DNA from: Rhodocyclus tenuis
GTDB lineage: Bacteria; Pseudomonadota; Gammaproteobacteria; Burkholderiales; Rhodocyclaceae
DNA: 64,000 bases
Assembly (NCBI RefSeq): GCF_014197755.1
Contig: NZ_JACIGE010000001.1
Location: forward strand, 62,001-126,000
Reading direction: 5' to 3'
Shown here: piece by piece, positions 1-8,601 of the stretch
Layout of the letters: each line of letters begins with the position of its first letter
Position numbering within the stretch: the first letter of the stretch is position 1
Notes under the pieces: generated by a model
What the model was told of the DNA's origin: nothing
Databases searched by the model: none
The model's input: the letters and a program-made list of their open reading frames with translations, nothing else
Translations under genes and position numbers: made by a program

Positions 1-469
1 GCTGCTGCTGCAGCTCGACAGCGTGCGGCAGAAGGAAGCCGAGCACGAGGCGCAGAAGCGCTTCGAGATCGTCGCCTTCGCCGGCAAGATGCTGCCGACG
101 CCGATGCTGGTCGGCGACCCGCGCGACGGCTGCTTCTGGATCGACCTCAAGGAAGCGCTGAACCACGAATCCGGACAGACCTCGCGCCAGATCCTCATCC
201 CCTTTCTCGAGCGCGGCCAGTTCCGCCGCCTAGAAGTCCTCTGCGACCACCTGCCGAAGTGGATGACCTGGGAAATGGAGCGGCTCGACATGAGCGCCGA
301 CAGCGAGGAGATCGACGCCACCGGCAGCGGCCTGCGCGTCACCGTCTATCCGCGCAACACCCCCGAAGGACGCGCGCGCAAGGTCGGCCTGCTCGGCGCC
401 GGCCCGGCCCTGCTGCTGCCGTGTCCGCGCGAACGCCAGAACAACGGCGGGCGCGTCATCGATGCCTGA
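1..469 (+). CDS. Hypothetical protein, 5'-truncated by the window edge
   Basis: The frame is open from the first bases of the window to a TGA at 467-469, so this is the C-terminal part (about 155 codons) of a longer gene. The visible GTG at 23 is probably internal. The product is soluble and mixed charged, with an acidic middle (SADSEEID) and no membrane segment, signal peptide or motif I recognise. It ends about 25 bases before the next gene and probably shares a transcript with it. No function is assigned. Its position upstream of a NifU-like gene and draT hints at the edge of a nitrogen-fixation region, which is only inference. Confidence 0.6.
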   Translation, partial: LLLQLDSVRQKEAEHEAQKRFEIVAFAGKMLPTPMLVGDPRDGCFWIDLKEALNHESGQTSRQILIPFLERGQFRRLEVLCDHLPKWMTWEMERLDMSADSEEIDATGSGLRVTVYPRNTPEGRARKVGLLGAGPALLLPCPRERQNNGGRVIDA

Positions 470-494
470 CGCCAGCCGATTGCAAGGACTATCC

Positions 495-1043
495 ATGAAC
501 CCACGCACCACCGCTCGCCGCCTGCACTTTTTCTACGGTGCGCATCTCGACCCGCGGCAATTCGCCAGCTGCAGCCAGCAGCCGCGACTGCTCGGCAGCG
601 CGCGCCTCGCCGACTACACGCTGGCCTTCTTCGGCTACGCGATGAAATGGGATGGCGCCGAGGAATCGCTGCTACCCAGCGCCGGTGCCGAGACCTGGGG
701 CGTGCTCTACGAGCTTGCCCCGGATGACGCCGAACGCCTCGACGCCGAGCAGTGCGTCCGCCTCGACGGCAGCGGCGCGTACTTTCATATCCCGGTCGAG
801 GTCGTCACCGCTGACGGCAGCGTGCACGAGGCACTCACCTACCTGCGCAGCACGCACGGCGAAGCGCAACTGCCGAGCCGCGAGTTCCTCGCTAACATTG
901 TCGCCGGCGCGCGCGCACACGGGCTGCCCGCCGACTATCTGAAGCGCCTGCAGGCACTCCAGAGCAAGCCGGCAAGCTATCGCGTACCGCGCGAAAACAC
1001 CCTGCGCCAGTTCTTCAGCATCGAAAGCGCCTGCAACTGCTGA
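495..1043 (+). CDS. Gamma-glutamylcyclotransferase-like (GGCT/AIG2 fold) protein
   Basis: The 182-residue protein opens with the fold's substrate loop, seen as FYGAHLDPRQF at residues 13-23 (family pattern YG-x-L). It has the alternating beta-barrel pattern of the GGCT/AIG2 family. Family members cleave gamma-glutamyl amides to 5-oxoproline or act on related substrates. The segment LDAEQCV seems to carry Q where the catalytic Glu usually sits, so activity is uncertain. The C-terminus ends in CNC. ATG 495 is chosen over the upstream in-frame ATG at 462 because AAGGA lies at 484-488 and the alternative would overlap the previous gene. The specific substrate is unknown. Confidence 0.7.
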   Translation: MNPRTTARRLHFFYGAHLDPRQFASCSQQPRLLGSARLADYTLAFFGYAMKWDGAEESLLPSAGAETWGVLYELAPDDAERLDAEQCVRLDGSGAYFHIPVEVVTADGSVHEALTYLRSTHGEAQLPSREFLANIVAGARAHGLPADYLKRLQALQSKPASYRVPRENTLRQFFSIESACNC

Positions 1044-1074
1044 ATCACCCACCCTTCAGAGGAATCAGTTCTTC

Positions 1075-1566
1075 ATGGAAACAGCCAGCCACCCGCACGG
1101 CGAAATGCGCCGCAGCGACCGCGAAATCACCGACCGGGCCGAAATCGACGCCATTCTCAATGCCGGCAAGGTCATGCGCATTGCCCTGGTCGATGGCGAC
1201 ACGCCGTTTCTGGTCCCCATTTTCTACTGCTACGACGGCAAGTCGATCTACTTCCACTCGGCCAAGTCGGGAAGCAAGATCGACATCATCAAGCGCAACA
1301 ACAAGGTCTGCTTCGAGATCGGCATCAAGCACGGCTTCATCGAGGACGCGATGGCCTGTGATTTCGAGGCCAAGCACAAGACGGTGATCGGCCTCGGCCG
1401 GGCGGTGTTCGTCAAGGACGAGGCGGAAAAGATCGCGGCGCTCGACCGCATCGTCGCGCTGTTCACCGACAAGCACTTCGAGTATCCGCAGACAAATCTC
1501 GACCGCACCGCGGTCCTCCGCATCGACATCGAGTCAATCAAGGGCAAGAAGCACGGATACGCCTGA
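1075..1566 (+). CDS. Pyridoxamine 5'-phosphate oxidase-fold (PPOX) flavoprotein
   Basis: The protein has 163 residues. It shows the split-barrel flavin-binding pattern of the PPOX/NimA group: REITDRAEIDAIL near the N-terminus, a core strand PFLVPIFYCYDG, then YFHSAKSGSKIDII and VCFEIG. Members bind FMN, F420 or haem and reduce small molecules; some were called 5-nitroimidazole reductases. The substrate cannot be read from sequence. AGAGGA precedes ATG 1075, and the gene follows the GGCT-like gene by 31 bases, so co-transcription is likely. There is no signal peptide, so it is cytoplasmic. Confidence 0.75.
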   Translation: METASHPHGEMRRSDREITDRAEIDAILNAGKVMRIALVDGDTPFLVPIFYCYDGKSIYFHSAKSGSKIDIIKRNNKVCFEIGIKHGFIEDAMACDFEAKHKTVIGLGRAVFVKDEAEKIAALDRIVALFTDKHFEYPQTNLDRTAVLRIDIESIKGKKHGYA

Positions 1567-1640
1567 ACTGCCGCTGCCGCGCCAGCGACATTCCCGGCAA
1601 CAACCACCGCCGCAGCGACTTGCGACAGAATGAGATAGCC

Positions 1641-1910
1641 ATGTCAGCACACGCAGAAATCTCGTCCGAACCGATCGCGCCGGCGGACCTGCCGCTGATC
1701 GAGCAAGTGCTCGCCGAGCTGCGACCGATGATCCACGCCGACGGCGGCGAACTGCAGCTGGTCGAGGCGCACGGCGACACCGTCGTCGTTCGCCTCGGCG
1801 GCAAATGCATGGGCTGCATCCAGTCGGGCGAAACGCTCGGCGGCATCCGGCGCCGGCTGATGCACACGCTGGGCAAGGCGGTCCGCGTCATCCCGGCACG
1901 CGAGGAGTGA
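1641..1910 (+). CDS. NifU-like C-terminal domain (Nfu-type) Fe-S scaffold
   Basis: The 89-residue protein is essentially one Nfu domain. It has the leader ELRPMIHADGGELQLV and the cluster-binding C-x2-C at Cys56 and Cys59 (GKCMGCIQS), followed by the conserved helix LGGIRRRL. Nfu domains carry a labile 4Fe-4S cluster shared between two subunits and deliver it to apo-proteins. Stand-alone Nfu proteins of this size occur in general Fe-S assembly and beside nif genes. ATG 1641 is preferred over a TTG at 1620. The gene converges on draT, so nitrogenase maturation is possible but not shown. Confidence 0.8.
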   Translation: MSAHAEISSEPIAPADLPLIEQVLAELRPMIHADGGELQLVEAHGDTVVVRLGGKCMGCIQSGETLGGIRRRLMHTLGKAVRVIPAREE

Positions 1911-1998
1911 GCGCAGCTAGGCTGCCAGGCGCCACAGCGACGTCTGCTCGCTGCGCCGCGCTGCGGCCGCAGGCATTGCGGGGGAAAACCGTCGCGCC

Positions 1999-2874
1999 CT
2001 AGAGATAGCCGTGCATGGCGCGCACGGAGTAGTTGCCGCCGATCACCAGATACTCGCTCTCGCTCTTGAGCACCGGGTCGGACAGCAGGCCGGGAAACAA
2101 CAGGAGCTTCGAGGTCGGCACGGTGGTTTCGAGCACCCAGTCGCCGAACTCCTCGGCGCGTTCGCACGACGCGCTGAACGACACCAGATTGTTGAAGCGC
2201 ATCACGCAGCGACGCTTGCGCAGATCGCCGCGCACCACCTGCTCCTCGACATTGTTGGTGCCCCGCCACAGGCGGACGTGCGTCGGGCCGGGACTGCCGA
2301 AGCGACGCAGACTCCACTGGCAGTACTCATAGAGCGCATCGAGCTGGAAGTTGATGGCGTTGTTGTGGAAGCGGCTGCAGGCTTTCTCTTCCAGATAGCC
2401 AACCCACGGCGGCGACGGGAAACGCCCGAGCGGCTCCTTGTGGAAGGTGGGGATCAGGCCGAAACGGCTTTCCACCCAGCCCTTGAGCACCGCCCCCTGC
2501 GGACTGTTGGAATCGAAGCCCCAGCCGCGCAGCAGCTCGAGATAGCTGGTCGAATAACGCCGCGGATTGAGGGAATCTTCGTCCTCGGGCAGGTTGCGGC
2601 CGAACTGCATCGACATCACATGCTCGAAGACATCGGCAGCCTCTCGCTGCGTGCTGCATTCCGCCAGGCGGCGAAACAGACAGCCCTGCGACTCACGCGT
2701 GCCGTGGATGCGCAGCCTGACCGGATGCAGGTTGAAATCCGACGAAGCGAGAATCGGTGTCGGCACACCGACCATGTTGCCGCCGTACCACTCGACCGGA
2801 CATTCGTCGGCACGTAACGGAGCAGGCGCCGCCTCTTGATCCATCGTTCCAACCGCGCCACCGAACTGATTCAC
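1999..2874 (-). CDS. draT: NAD+-dinitrogen-reductase ADP-ribosyltransferase
   Basis: DraT inactivates nitrogenase by transferring ADP-ribose from NAD+ to an arginine of the Fe protein NifH when ammonium appears or energy falls. The 291-residue product carries the family's most conserved blocks: a N-terminal VGVPTPILAS, a central LLRGWGFDSNSPQGAVLKG followed by a WVESRFGL-type block, SRFHNNAINFQLD, and NNLVSFSAS near the C-terminus. A GTG at 2874 behind AGGGGG (2882-2887) looks like the best start; GTG 2907 and ATG 2844 are alternatives. The usual partner draG, which removes the modification, is not beside it. The gene lies just after the tRNA-Ala terminator, so it needs its own promoter. Confidence 0.85.
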   Translation of the reverse strand: MNQFGGAVGTMDQEAAPAPLRADECPVEWYGGNMVGVPTPILASSDFNLHPVRLRIHGTRESQGCLFRRLAECSTQREAADVFEHVMSMQFGRNLPEDEDSLNPRRYSTSYLELLRGWGFDSNSPQGAVLKGWVESRFGLIPTFHKEPLGRFPSPPWVGYLEEKACSRFHNNAINFQLDALYEYCQWSLRRFGSPGPTHVRLWRGTNNVEEQVVRGDLRKRRCVMRFNNLVSFSASCERAEEFGDWVLETTVPTSKLLLFPGLLSDPVLKSESEYLVIGGNYSVRAMHGYL

Positions 2875-2924
2875 GCTGCTGCCCCCTCGCTGCTGCAAGC
2901 CAACCACCGTAAGGCAAAACAGCC

Positions 2925-2955
2925 AAAAAAAAGCCCGAGCAAGCTCGGGCTTTTT
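2925..2955 (-). terminator. Rho-independent terminator after tRNA-Ala
   Basis: The stem GCCCGAGC/GCTCGGGC (2933-2940 with 2943-2950) is flanked by A8 on the left (2925-2932) and T5 on the right. Read on the minus strand it is a strong stem followed by eight U, which ends the tRNA-Ala transcript before draT. It may act in both directions. Confidence 0.85.
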
Positions 2956-3062
2956 CAGGCAGATCTGACGGCTGGAAAACTATGACGCCCCGGCGTTTTG
3001 CCCATGCTTTTAACGATCAGCGAGAATGGCTTGCGAAATCCGGAGCTGTTTCAGTGAATTGG

Positions 3063-3138
<76 letters not shown>

Positions 3139-3217
3139 ACGCGAGTTGCGGATTATAGGCGTGCGGGAAACGAAAGAAAAGCCTGTACCGGGTGCTTTTG
3201 CGGGCTTGCGGCCGGCT

Positions 3218-4267
3218 TCAGGCGCCGGCGCCACAGGCAGCGCGGCGCAGACGGTCGGCGACGGCCGACCAGTCAGCCGACTCGGGTACCGCTTCGCAGA
3301 CGATCTGCTCGGCACCGAGCGCGTCGGCCTCGCGCAGCGCGGCGTAGAGCGCGCGCGCAAAGCCTTCTGCGTCGGCGGGCAGCCAGCGCGTCTGCACGCG
3401 TGCCGCAGTTGCCGGAAAAGCGAGGACGGACCTTGCCGGCTGACGGCGCAGGACGACCAGCGAGCGTCCTGCGGCAGAGGCCGCGGCGGCGGCGGCATCA
3501 AGATCGGCCGTCGCCAGCAGGCGTAGCGGCGTGCGCGGCGCGTAGTGCGCGTCGAGCGATCCGGAAACGCGCGGCGCGTCGGCCGCCTGTGCCGACGAAG
3601 CGGAGGAATCAGGCGAACCGGGCAGTTCGACCTTGACGCCGGTGGCGCGCGTGATCATTTCCGGCGTGATCCGGCCCGGGCGCAGCAATCGCGGCAGCGC
3701 GCCGGCGCCGCGCGACAGGTCGAGGATCGTCGATTCGATTCCCACCGGGCAGGCGCCGCCGTCGAGGATGAGGTCGACAGCGTCGCCGAGTTCGTCGCGC
3801 ACGTGCTCGGCGCTGGTCGGGCTGATGCGGCCGAAGCGGTTGGCCGAAGGCGCGGCGAGTCCGCCGGCCGGACCGGCCTTGTTGTCGGCGGCGGCGAAGG
3901 CGCGCAGCAGTTCAAGCGTCAGCGGATGCGCCGGCACGCGCACGCCGACCGTGTCCTGGCCGCCGGTGACGGCATCGGGAACACCCGGGGCGCGCTTGAG
4001 GATCAGCGTCAGCGGGCCAGGCCAGAAGGCTTCGGCGAGTTCCCAGGCGAGCGGTGGAATCTCGCGCGCCCAGCGCTCGAGCCAGCCGGCGCCGGGCAGA
4101 TGCACGATCAGCGGGTGATCGGCCGGGCGTCCCTTGGCGGCGAAGATGCGCGCCACCGCCGCCGGGTTTGCCGCGTCGGCGGCGAGACCATAGACGGTCT
4201 CGGTCGGCAGGGCGACGAGCTTGCCGGCCTGCAGCAGGCGGACAGCTTCGGCAAGCTCGGCAGACAT
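3218..4267 (-). CDS. tsaC: Threonylcarbamoyl-AMP synthase, long Sua5 form
   Basis: It makes threonylcarbamoyl-adenylate from threonine, bicarbonate and ATP, the first step of t6A37 in ANN-reading tRNAs. The N-terminal YrdC domain (about residues 1-190) shows LPTETVYGLAADA, AAKGRPADHPL and APSANRFGRIS, which form the nucleotide and threonine pocket. At 349 residues it is the long Sua5 type: an Ala-rich linker near 215-230 leads into the C-terminal Sua5 domain that begins with GSLDAHYAPRTPL. It starts 5 bases after purE, so it belongs to the purE transcript. It ends about 80 bases before the tRNA gene. Confidence 0.92.
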   Translation of the reverse strand: MSAELAEAVRLLQAGKLVALPTETVYGLAADAANPAAVARIFAAKGRPADHPLIVHLPGAGWLERWAREIPPLAWELAEAFWPGPLTLILKRAPGVPDAVTGGQDTVGVRVPAHPLTLELLRAFAAADNKAGPAGGLAAPSANRFGRISPTSAEHVRDELGDAVDLILDGGACPVGIESTILDLSRGAGALPRLLRPGRITPEMITRATGVKVELPGSPDSSASSAQAADAPRVSGSLDAHYAPRTPLRLLATADLDAAAAAASAAGRSLVVLRRQPARSVLAFPATAARVQTRWLPADAEGFARALYAALREADALGAEQIVCEAVPESADWSAVADRLRRAACGAGA

Positions 4268-4272
4268 GTCGA

Positions 4273-4770
4273 TCAGGGCAGATCGGGCAGAGTCTTGGCG
4301 AGCACCTTCTCGGTCTGGCGCTTGCGGAAATCGCTGAGCTTGGCCGCCATCTCGGCATCGGAGAGCGCCAGCATCGAGACGGCAAAGAGCGCGGCGTTGG
4401 TCGCGCCGGCTTCGCCGATGGCAAAGGTGGCGACCGGGATGCCGCCGGGCATCTGCACCATCGCCAGCAGCGAGTCGAGCCCCTGCAGGTGCTTCGACGG
4501 CATCGGCACGGCGAGCACCGGCAGCTGCGTCTTGGCGGCGAGGACGCCGGCCAGATGCGCGGCGCCGCCGGCAGCGCCGATCAGCACCTTCATGCCGCGG
4601 GCTTCGGCGCCAGCGGCGTAATCGAGCGCGGCGTCAGGCGTGCGGTGCGCCGAGAGAACCTTGGCCTCATAGGGGACGCCGAAGCTCTTCAGCGTTTCGG
4701 CACAGGCGCGCAGCACCGGCCAGTCGCTGTCCGAGCCCATGACGATGCCGACAAGTGCTTGATTCGACAT
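4273..4770 (-). CDS. purE: N5-carboxyaminoimidazole ribonucleotide mutase
   Basis: PurE moves the carboxyl group of N5-CAIR to give CAIR in purine synthesis. The 165-residue protein has the class I signature GSDSDWPV at residues 12-19 and SAHRTPD, with the loop GAAGGAAHLAG that closes the active site. It lies between folD (15 bases upstream) and tsaC (5 bases downstream). In many betaproteobacteria purK sits between purE and sua5; here it does not. Class I PurE needs N5-CAIR from PurK, so purK should be elsewhere in the genome. Confidence 0.95.
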   Translation of the reverse strand: MSNQALVGIVMGSDSDWPVLRACAETLKSFGVPYEAKVLSAHRTPDAALDYAAGAEARGMKVLIGAAGGAAHLAGVLAAKTQLPVLAVPMPSKHLQGLDSLLAMVQMPGGIPVATFAIGEAGATNAALFAVSMLALSDAEMAAKLSDFRKRQTEKVLAKTLPDLP

Positions 4771-4785
4771 TTCGATCTCCTTGGT

Positions 4786-5664
4786 TTAGCAGTGTTGTCC
4801 GTTGAGCACGCGCTCGGCGGCGAGCAGCGTGTTGGCGAGCAGCATGGCGATGGTCATCGGGCCGACGCCGCCGGGCACCGGCGTGATCGCCGAAGCCACT
4901 TCCTTGGCGCTGGCAAAATCGACGTCACCGCACAGCTTGCCGGCGTCGGGCTGGCCCTCGGGTACGCGATTGATGCCGACGTCGATGACCACCGCACCCG
5001 GCTTGATCATGTCGCCGGTGACGAAGCGCGGACGGCCTATGGCGGCGACGAGGATGTCGGCGCGGCGCGTGTGGAAAGCGAGGTCGCGCGTCTGCGAGTG
5101 GCAGATCGTCACCGTCGCGCCGGCGGCGAGCAGCAACAGTGCCATCGGTTTGCCGACGATGTTCGAGCGGCCGATCACCACCGCTTCCTGGCCCTTGAGC
5201 GAGATGCAGCCCTTTTCCAGCAGTTCCATCACGCCCTGCGGCGTACACGGCACGAAGCGCGGATTGCCCTGCGTCAGCGCGCCGATGTTTTCGGCGTGAA
5301 AGCCGTCGACGTCCTTTTCCGGCAGGATCGCTTCGAGCACGGCGTCGGCGTCGATGTGCTTGGGCAGCGGCAGCTGCACGAGGATGCCGTGGATCGCCGG
5401 GTCGGCGTTGAGCGCGGCAATGCGTTCGAGCAGCGCTGCGGCCGTGGTATCGGGCGGCAGCACGATCTTTTCGGAATGGAAACCGGCCTGCGCGCAGGCA
5501 TTGACCTTGTTGCGCACATAGACCTGCGAGGCCGGGTCTTCGCCGACCAGCACCACCGCCAGACCGGGGCGCACGCCCTGTGCTGCCAGCGCTTCGGCGC
5601 GCAGCTTGAATTCGCTGCGCAGTTCCTGCGCGAGTGCCGCGCCGTCGAGAATTTTTGCCGTCAT
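4786..5664 (-). CDS. folD: Bifunctional methylene-THF dehydrogenase/methenyl-THF cyclohydrolase
   Basis: FolD interconverts 5,10-methylene-, methenyl- and 10-formyl-tetrahydrofolate using NADP+, and so supplies one-carbon units for purines. The 292-residue product has the usual length and landmarks: [14 protein letters not shown] with the catalytic Lys/Tyr region, [34 protein letters not shown] for the nucleotide fold, and [16 protein letters not shown] at the end. The ATG lies 15 bases from the start of a purE transcript. A terminator upstream (5707-5733) separates it from iorB, so its promoter should lie in 5665-5705. Confidence 0.95.
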   Translation of the reverse strand: MTAKILDGAALAQELRSEFKLRAEALAAQGVRPGLAVVLVGEDPASQVYVRNKVNACAQAGFHSEKIVLPPDTTAAALLERIAALNADPAIHGILVQLPLPKHIDADAVLEAILPEKDVDGFHAENIGALTQGNPRFVPCTPQGVMELLEKGCISLKGQEAVVIGRSNIVGKPMALLLLAAGATVTICHSQTRDLAFHTRRADILVAAIGRPRFVTGDMIKPGAVVIDVGINRVPEGQPDAGKLCGDVDFASAKEVASAITPVPGGVGPMTIAMLLANTLLAAERVLNGQHC

Positions 5665-5700
5665 GTCACACCGCCGCTTTGAAAGTTGAAAGCAGAAAAA

Positions 5701-5733
5701 GCAAAACCCTCCCGCGCCAGGGCGCCGGGAGGG
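5701..5733 (-). terminator. Probable terminator downstream of iorB
   Basis: The sequence 5707-5733 forms a GC hairpin (CCCTCCC paired with GGGAGGG, with extra GCGCC/GGCGC pairing near the loop). On the minus strand it is followed by TTTTGCTTTTT. The position fits the end of the iorAB transcript. Confidence 0.65.
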
Positions 5734-5770
5734 AAGTGCGGGATCGCTAAGGCGCGGATTTTAACGCAAA

Positions 5771-6400
5771 TCAGCCGGCGACGGCCGCGGCGAGTTCTTC
5801 CGCGGAGGCGTTCGCCGCGGCGTCGCGGCCGGCGGCGAAAGCGCGCCGGTTGAGTTCGAGCAGCGCCGGCTTGCGCGTCGCAAAACGCTTGAGCACGGCA
5901 GCTTCGAGCACCTCGGCCGGGAAGGGCAGATAGCTCGAAATGGCGCCGAGCATGACCGTGTTGCCGAGGCGGATTTCGCCAAGGCCGAGCGCGATCGAGG
6001 TGGCGTCGAAGGCGACGACGCGCGTGCCGGCGGCACGCACCGAGGCCACCGGGTCGGCCGGGTATTCGTAGAGGCCGAGGTCGACCACCGGCGGCGTCAG
6101 CCGGCCGACGTTCATCAGCGCCTGCCCGTCGGGGCGCAGCATGTGCCGCCAGCGCATGCCTTCGGCGGCCTCGAAGCCGAGCAGGATGTCGGCCGTTCCC
6201 GGCGTGATCTGCGGCGACAGCACGCGCTTGCCGAAACGCAGGTGCGAGGAGACGACGCCGCCGCGCTGCGCCATGCCGGCGACTTCGGTCTTCTTGGCGT
6301 CGTGGCCGAGCGCGATCGCCGCTTCGGCGAGGATTTCGGTGGCGGTCATGACGCCCTGGCCGCCGATGCCGACGACGAGGATGTTGGTGGTTTCAGACAT
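5771..6400 (-). CDS. iorB: Indolepyruvate:ferredoxin oxidoreductase beta subunit
   Basis: IorB is the gamma-type (POR_C) subunit of the two-subunit enzyme that oxidatively decarboxylates aryl pyruvates, such as indolepyruvate and phenylpyruvate, to acyl-CoA and reduces ferredoxin. The 209-residue protein begins with the family pattern NILVVGIGGQGVMTATEIL, then KTEVAGMAQRGGVVSSHLRFG. It follows iorA by about 74 bases on the same strand. The pair is typical of anaerobic aromatic amino acid breakdown in Rhodocyclales relatives. The last 25 residues are Ala-rich and poorly conserved. Confidence 0.9.
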   Translation of the reverse strand: MSETTNILVVGIGGQGVMTATEILAEAAIALGHDAKKTEVAGMAQRGGVVSSHLRFGKRVLSPQITPGTADILLGFEAAEGMRWRHMLRPDGQALMNVGRLTPPVVDLGLYEYPADPVASVRAAGTRVVAFDATSIALGLGEIRLGNTVMLGAISSYLPFPAEVLEAAVLKRFATRKPALLELNRRAFAAGRDAAANASAEELAAAVAG

Positions 6401-6474
6401 GGCGAAGAGCTTTCGGATCAGAGGTCAGTGCAAAGACGGGCGCGTCGATGGCGAGAAAGGGTGACGGAGACGGC

Positions 6475-8349
6475 TCAGTGCTGTTGCAGCACATGCACCT
6501 TGGCCGCCACGGCCGCCGGCACGATCGCCTTCGGCGCACAGGGCTGCAGACAGAGGCCGCAGCCGGTACAGGCCGCCGTCTCGATGCGCACGAAGGAACG
6601 CGCGACTTCCTTGCCGTTCGGCTTCTGCACGGTATCGCGGCGGGTGACGTGGATCGCCGGGCAACCGATGTCCACGCAGCTGCCGCAGCCGGTACAGCGG
6701 TCTTCCTCGACCATGAACGGCGACTTGGGCTGGTAGTCCTGGACGAGCACGCAGGGCTGGTTGGTGATGATCACCGACGGTTCGGGGATCTTCGTTTCCT
6801 CGCGCAGGCGCTTGAACAGCGTCGGCAGCTCGTAGGGATTGACCACATGCACGCGCTCCTCGCGCACGCCGAGCGCCTTGACCAGGCTTTCGAAATCGAT
6901 CTGCGGCGCCGGGTTATTGTGAATGTCGCGGCCGTTGCCCGGATTGTTCTGGCCGCCGGTCATGCCGACCGCGCGGTTGTCGAGCAGCAGCACGGTGACG
7001 TTGCCGCGGTTGTAGACGATGTCGAGCAGGCCCTGCATGCCCATGTGCATGAAGGTCGAATCGCCGATGACGGCGACGATGCGCCGGTCGGCGTCGGCTT
7101 CGCCGCGGCCCTTGTCGAGGCCGAGCGCCATGCCCATCGAAGCGCCCATCGAGATGCAGGCATCGAGCGCGTTCCATGGATGGCCGGCGCCGAGCGTGTA
7201 ACAGCCGATGTCGCCGGCGACGGTGACATTCTTCACCTGCGACAGCGTGTAATAGACACCAAGGTGCGGACAGGCGACGCACATCGTCGGCGGCCGCGGG
7301 AACACCGGCAGCGGCGCCGCCACCTGGCTCGCCGGCAGCGTTTCGCCAAGCAGGCCGGCAACGGCAGGTTTCAGCACGTTCGGCGCCAGTTCGCCGATGC
7401 GCGGCAGGATGTCCTTGCCGCTGACGGCGATGCCGGCGGCCTTCAGTTCGTTTTCGAGCAGCGGTTCGATTTCCTCGACGACAACCAGCTTGTCGACGCT
7501 GGCGGCGAACTCGCGCAGGCGTTCGATCGGTGCCGGATAGGCGAAGCCGAGCTTGAACAGCGGCGCGTCGGGGAATGCCTCGCGCACGTGCATCGCCGCC
7601 GGACCGGTGGCGATGAAGCCGACGCGGCGGTCGCTACCGTCGTCGATGAAGTTGAGCGCCGACTCGGCCGAGGCGACGGCAAGCGCCTTCTCGCGCTCGA
7701 ACAGCAGCGGCAGCCGGCGCGCGGCGTGGCCGGGAACCATCACCCAGCGCGTCGATTCCTTGGTGAAGCCGGCCGCCGGATACGTCTTCCTTTCGCCGAC
7801 GGTGACCAGCGCCTTGACGTGGCAGATGCGCGTCGTCAGACGCAGCAGCACCGGCGTCTGGAAGCGTTCGGAAAGGTCGAAAGCGGCGAGCGTGAAATCG
7901 TAGGCTTCCTGCGAGTCGGCTGGTTCGAGCACCGGGATGTGCGCAAAGCGGCCCCAGGTGCGCGAATCCTGCTCGTTCTGCGACGACGACAGGCCGACGT
8001 CGTCGGCGACGGCAAGCACCAGCCCACCCTTGACGCCGGTCAGCGTCAGCGTCATCAGCGCGTCGGAGGCGACGTTCACGCCGACATGCTTCATCGCACA
8101 GAAGGCGCGCGATCCGGCCATCGAGGCACCGAAGGCAACTTCCAGCGAAACCTTCTCGTTGACCGACCACTCGGTGTAGATGTCCGGGTAGGTGGACAGC
8201 ACCTCGAGCATTTCCGTGGACGGCGTTCCCGGGTAAGCGGCGGCAACGCGCACACCGGCGTCCCAGACGGCGCGGGAGACCGCGTCGTTACCGGACATGA
8301 ACAAACGGCTTTGCGCCGGAGCGGGGATCATTGACGAGGCGGTCGCCAT
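6475..8349 (-). CDS. iorA: Indolepyruvate:ferredoxin oxidoreductase alpha subunit
   Basis: This is the catalytic subunit with thiamine diphosphate and iron-sulfur clusters. The 624-residue product starts with the pyrimidine-binding domain (YPGTPSTEMLEVL). It carries the diphosphate domain with GDIGCYTLG and a GDS-x(n)-N motif (GDSTFMHMG to LLDNRAVGMTGG). It ends in a two-cluster ferredoxin domain (CTGCGSCVDIGCP and CTGCGLCLQPCAP). ATG 8349 is chosen because AAGGA sits six bases before it; ATG 8370 has no such site. It is divergent from aceE, with an FNR/ANR-like box 95 bases upstream. The ferredoxin acceptor is inferred from family. Confidence 0.92.
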   Translation of the reverse strand: MATASSMIPAPAQSRLFMSGNDAVSRAVWDAGVRVAAAYPGTPSTEMLEVLSTYPDIYTEWSVNEKVSLEVAFGASMAGSRAFCAMKHVGVNVASDALMTLTLTGVKGGLVLAVADDVGLSSSQNEQDSRTWGRFAHIPVLEPADSQEAYDFTLAAFDLSERFQTPVLLRLTTRICHVKALVTVGERKTYPAAGFTKESTRWVMVPGHAARRLPLLFEREKALAVASAESALNFIDDGSDRRVGFIATGPAAMHVREAFPDAPLFKLGFAYPAPIERLREFAASVDKLVVVEEIEPLLENELKAAGIAVSGKDILPRIGELAPNVLKPAVAGLLGETLPASQVAAPLPVFPRPPTMCVACPHLGVYYTLSQVKNVTVAGDIGCYTLGAGHPWNALDACISMGASMGMALGLDKGRGEADADRRIVAVIGDSTFMHMGMQGLLDIVYNRGNVTVLLLDNRAVGMTGGQNNPGNGRDIHNNPAPQIDFESLVKALGVREERVHVVNPYELPTLFKRLREETKIPEPSVIITNQPCVLVQDYQPKSPFMVEEDRCTGCGSCVDIGCPAIHVTRRDTVQKPNGKEVARSFVRIETAACTGCGLCLQPCAPKAIVPAAVAAKVHVLQQH

Positions 8350-8409
8350 TACATTTCCTTGAAATGCCATCAGGCAGGGTCAGGCCCGCGTCGCGGGCGG
8401 GAAGCGCGG

Positions 8410-8415
8410 AACTTA
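8410..8415 (-). promoter_or_regulatory. Possible -10 element for iorA
   Basis: TAAGTT on the minus strand. It is a weak match, but a start near 8403 would lie 41.5 bases from the centre of the FNR-like box, the usual activating distance. Confidence 0.3.
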
Positions 8416-8437
8416 GCGCCTCGTTGGCCGCTCCACA

Positions 8438-8451
8438 TTGACGCAGATCAA
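8438..8451. promoter_or_regulatory. FNR/ANR-like box between iorA and aceE
   Basis: TTGACGCAGATCAA matches the FNR/ANR consensus TTGAT-N4-ATCAA at nine of ten positions (TTGAC is a common left half-site). It sits in the 303-base divergent space between iorA and aceE, 95 bases before iorA and about 208 before aceE. Oxygen-responsive control of one or both operons is inferred. Confidence 0.55.
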
Positions 8452-8601
8452 GCCGCCTTTTAACGAGCGGCCGGAACTGCACTTGCGCACGGCGAGGAGC
8501 TTTGTTGGCTCCATACTGTTGCGCATCGTAAAAAACTTTTCTACATTACGAAACCGATACACAGCGACGCCATCCGCGCTGCTGAAGTATCAACTTTCGC
8601 C

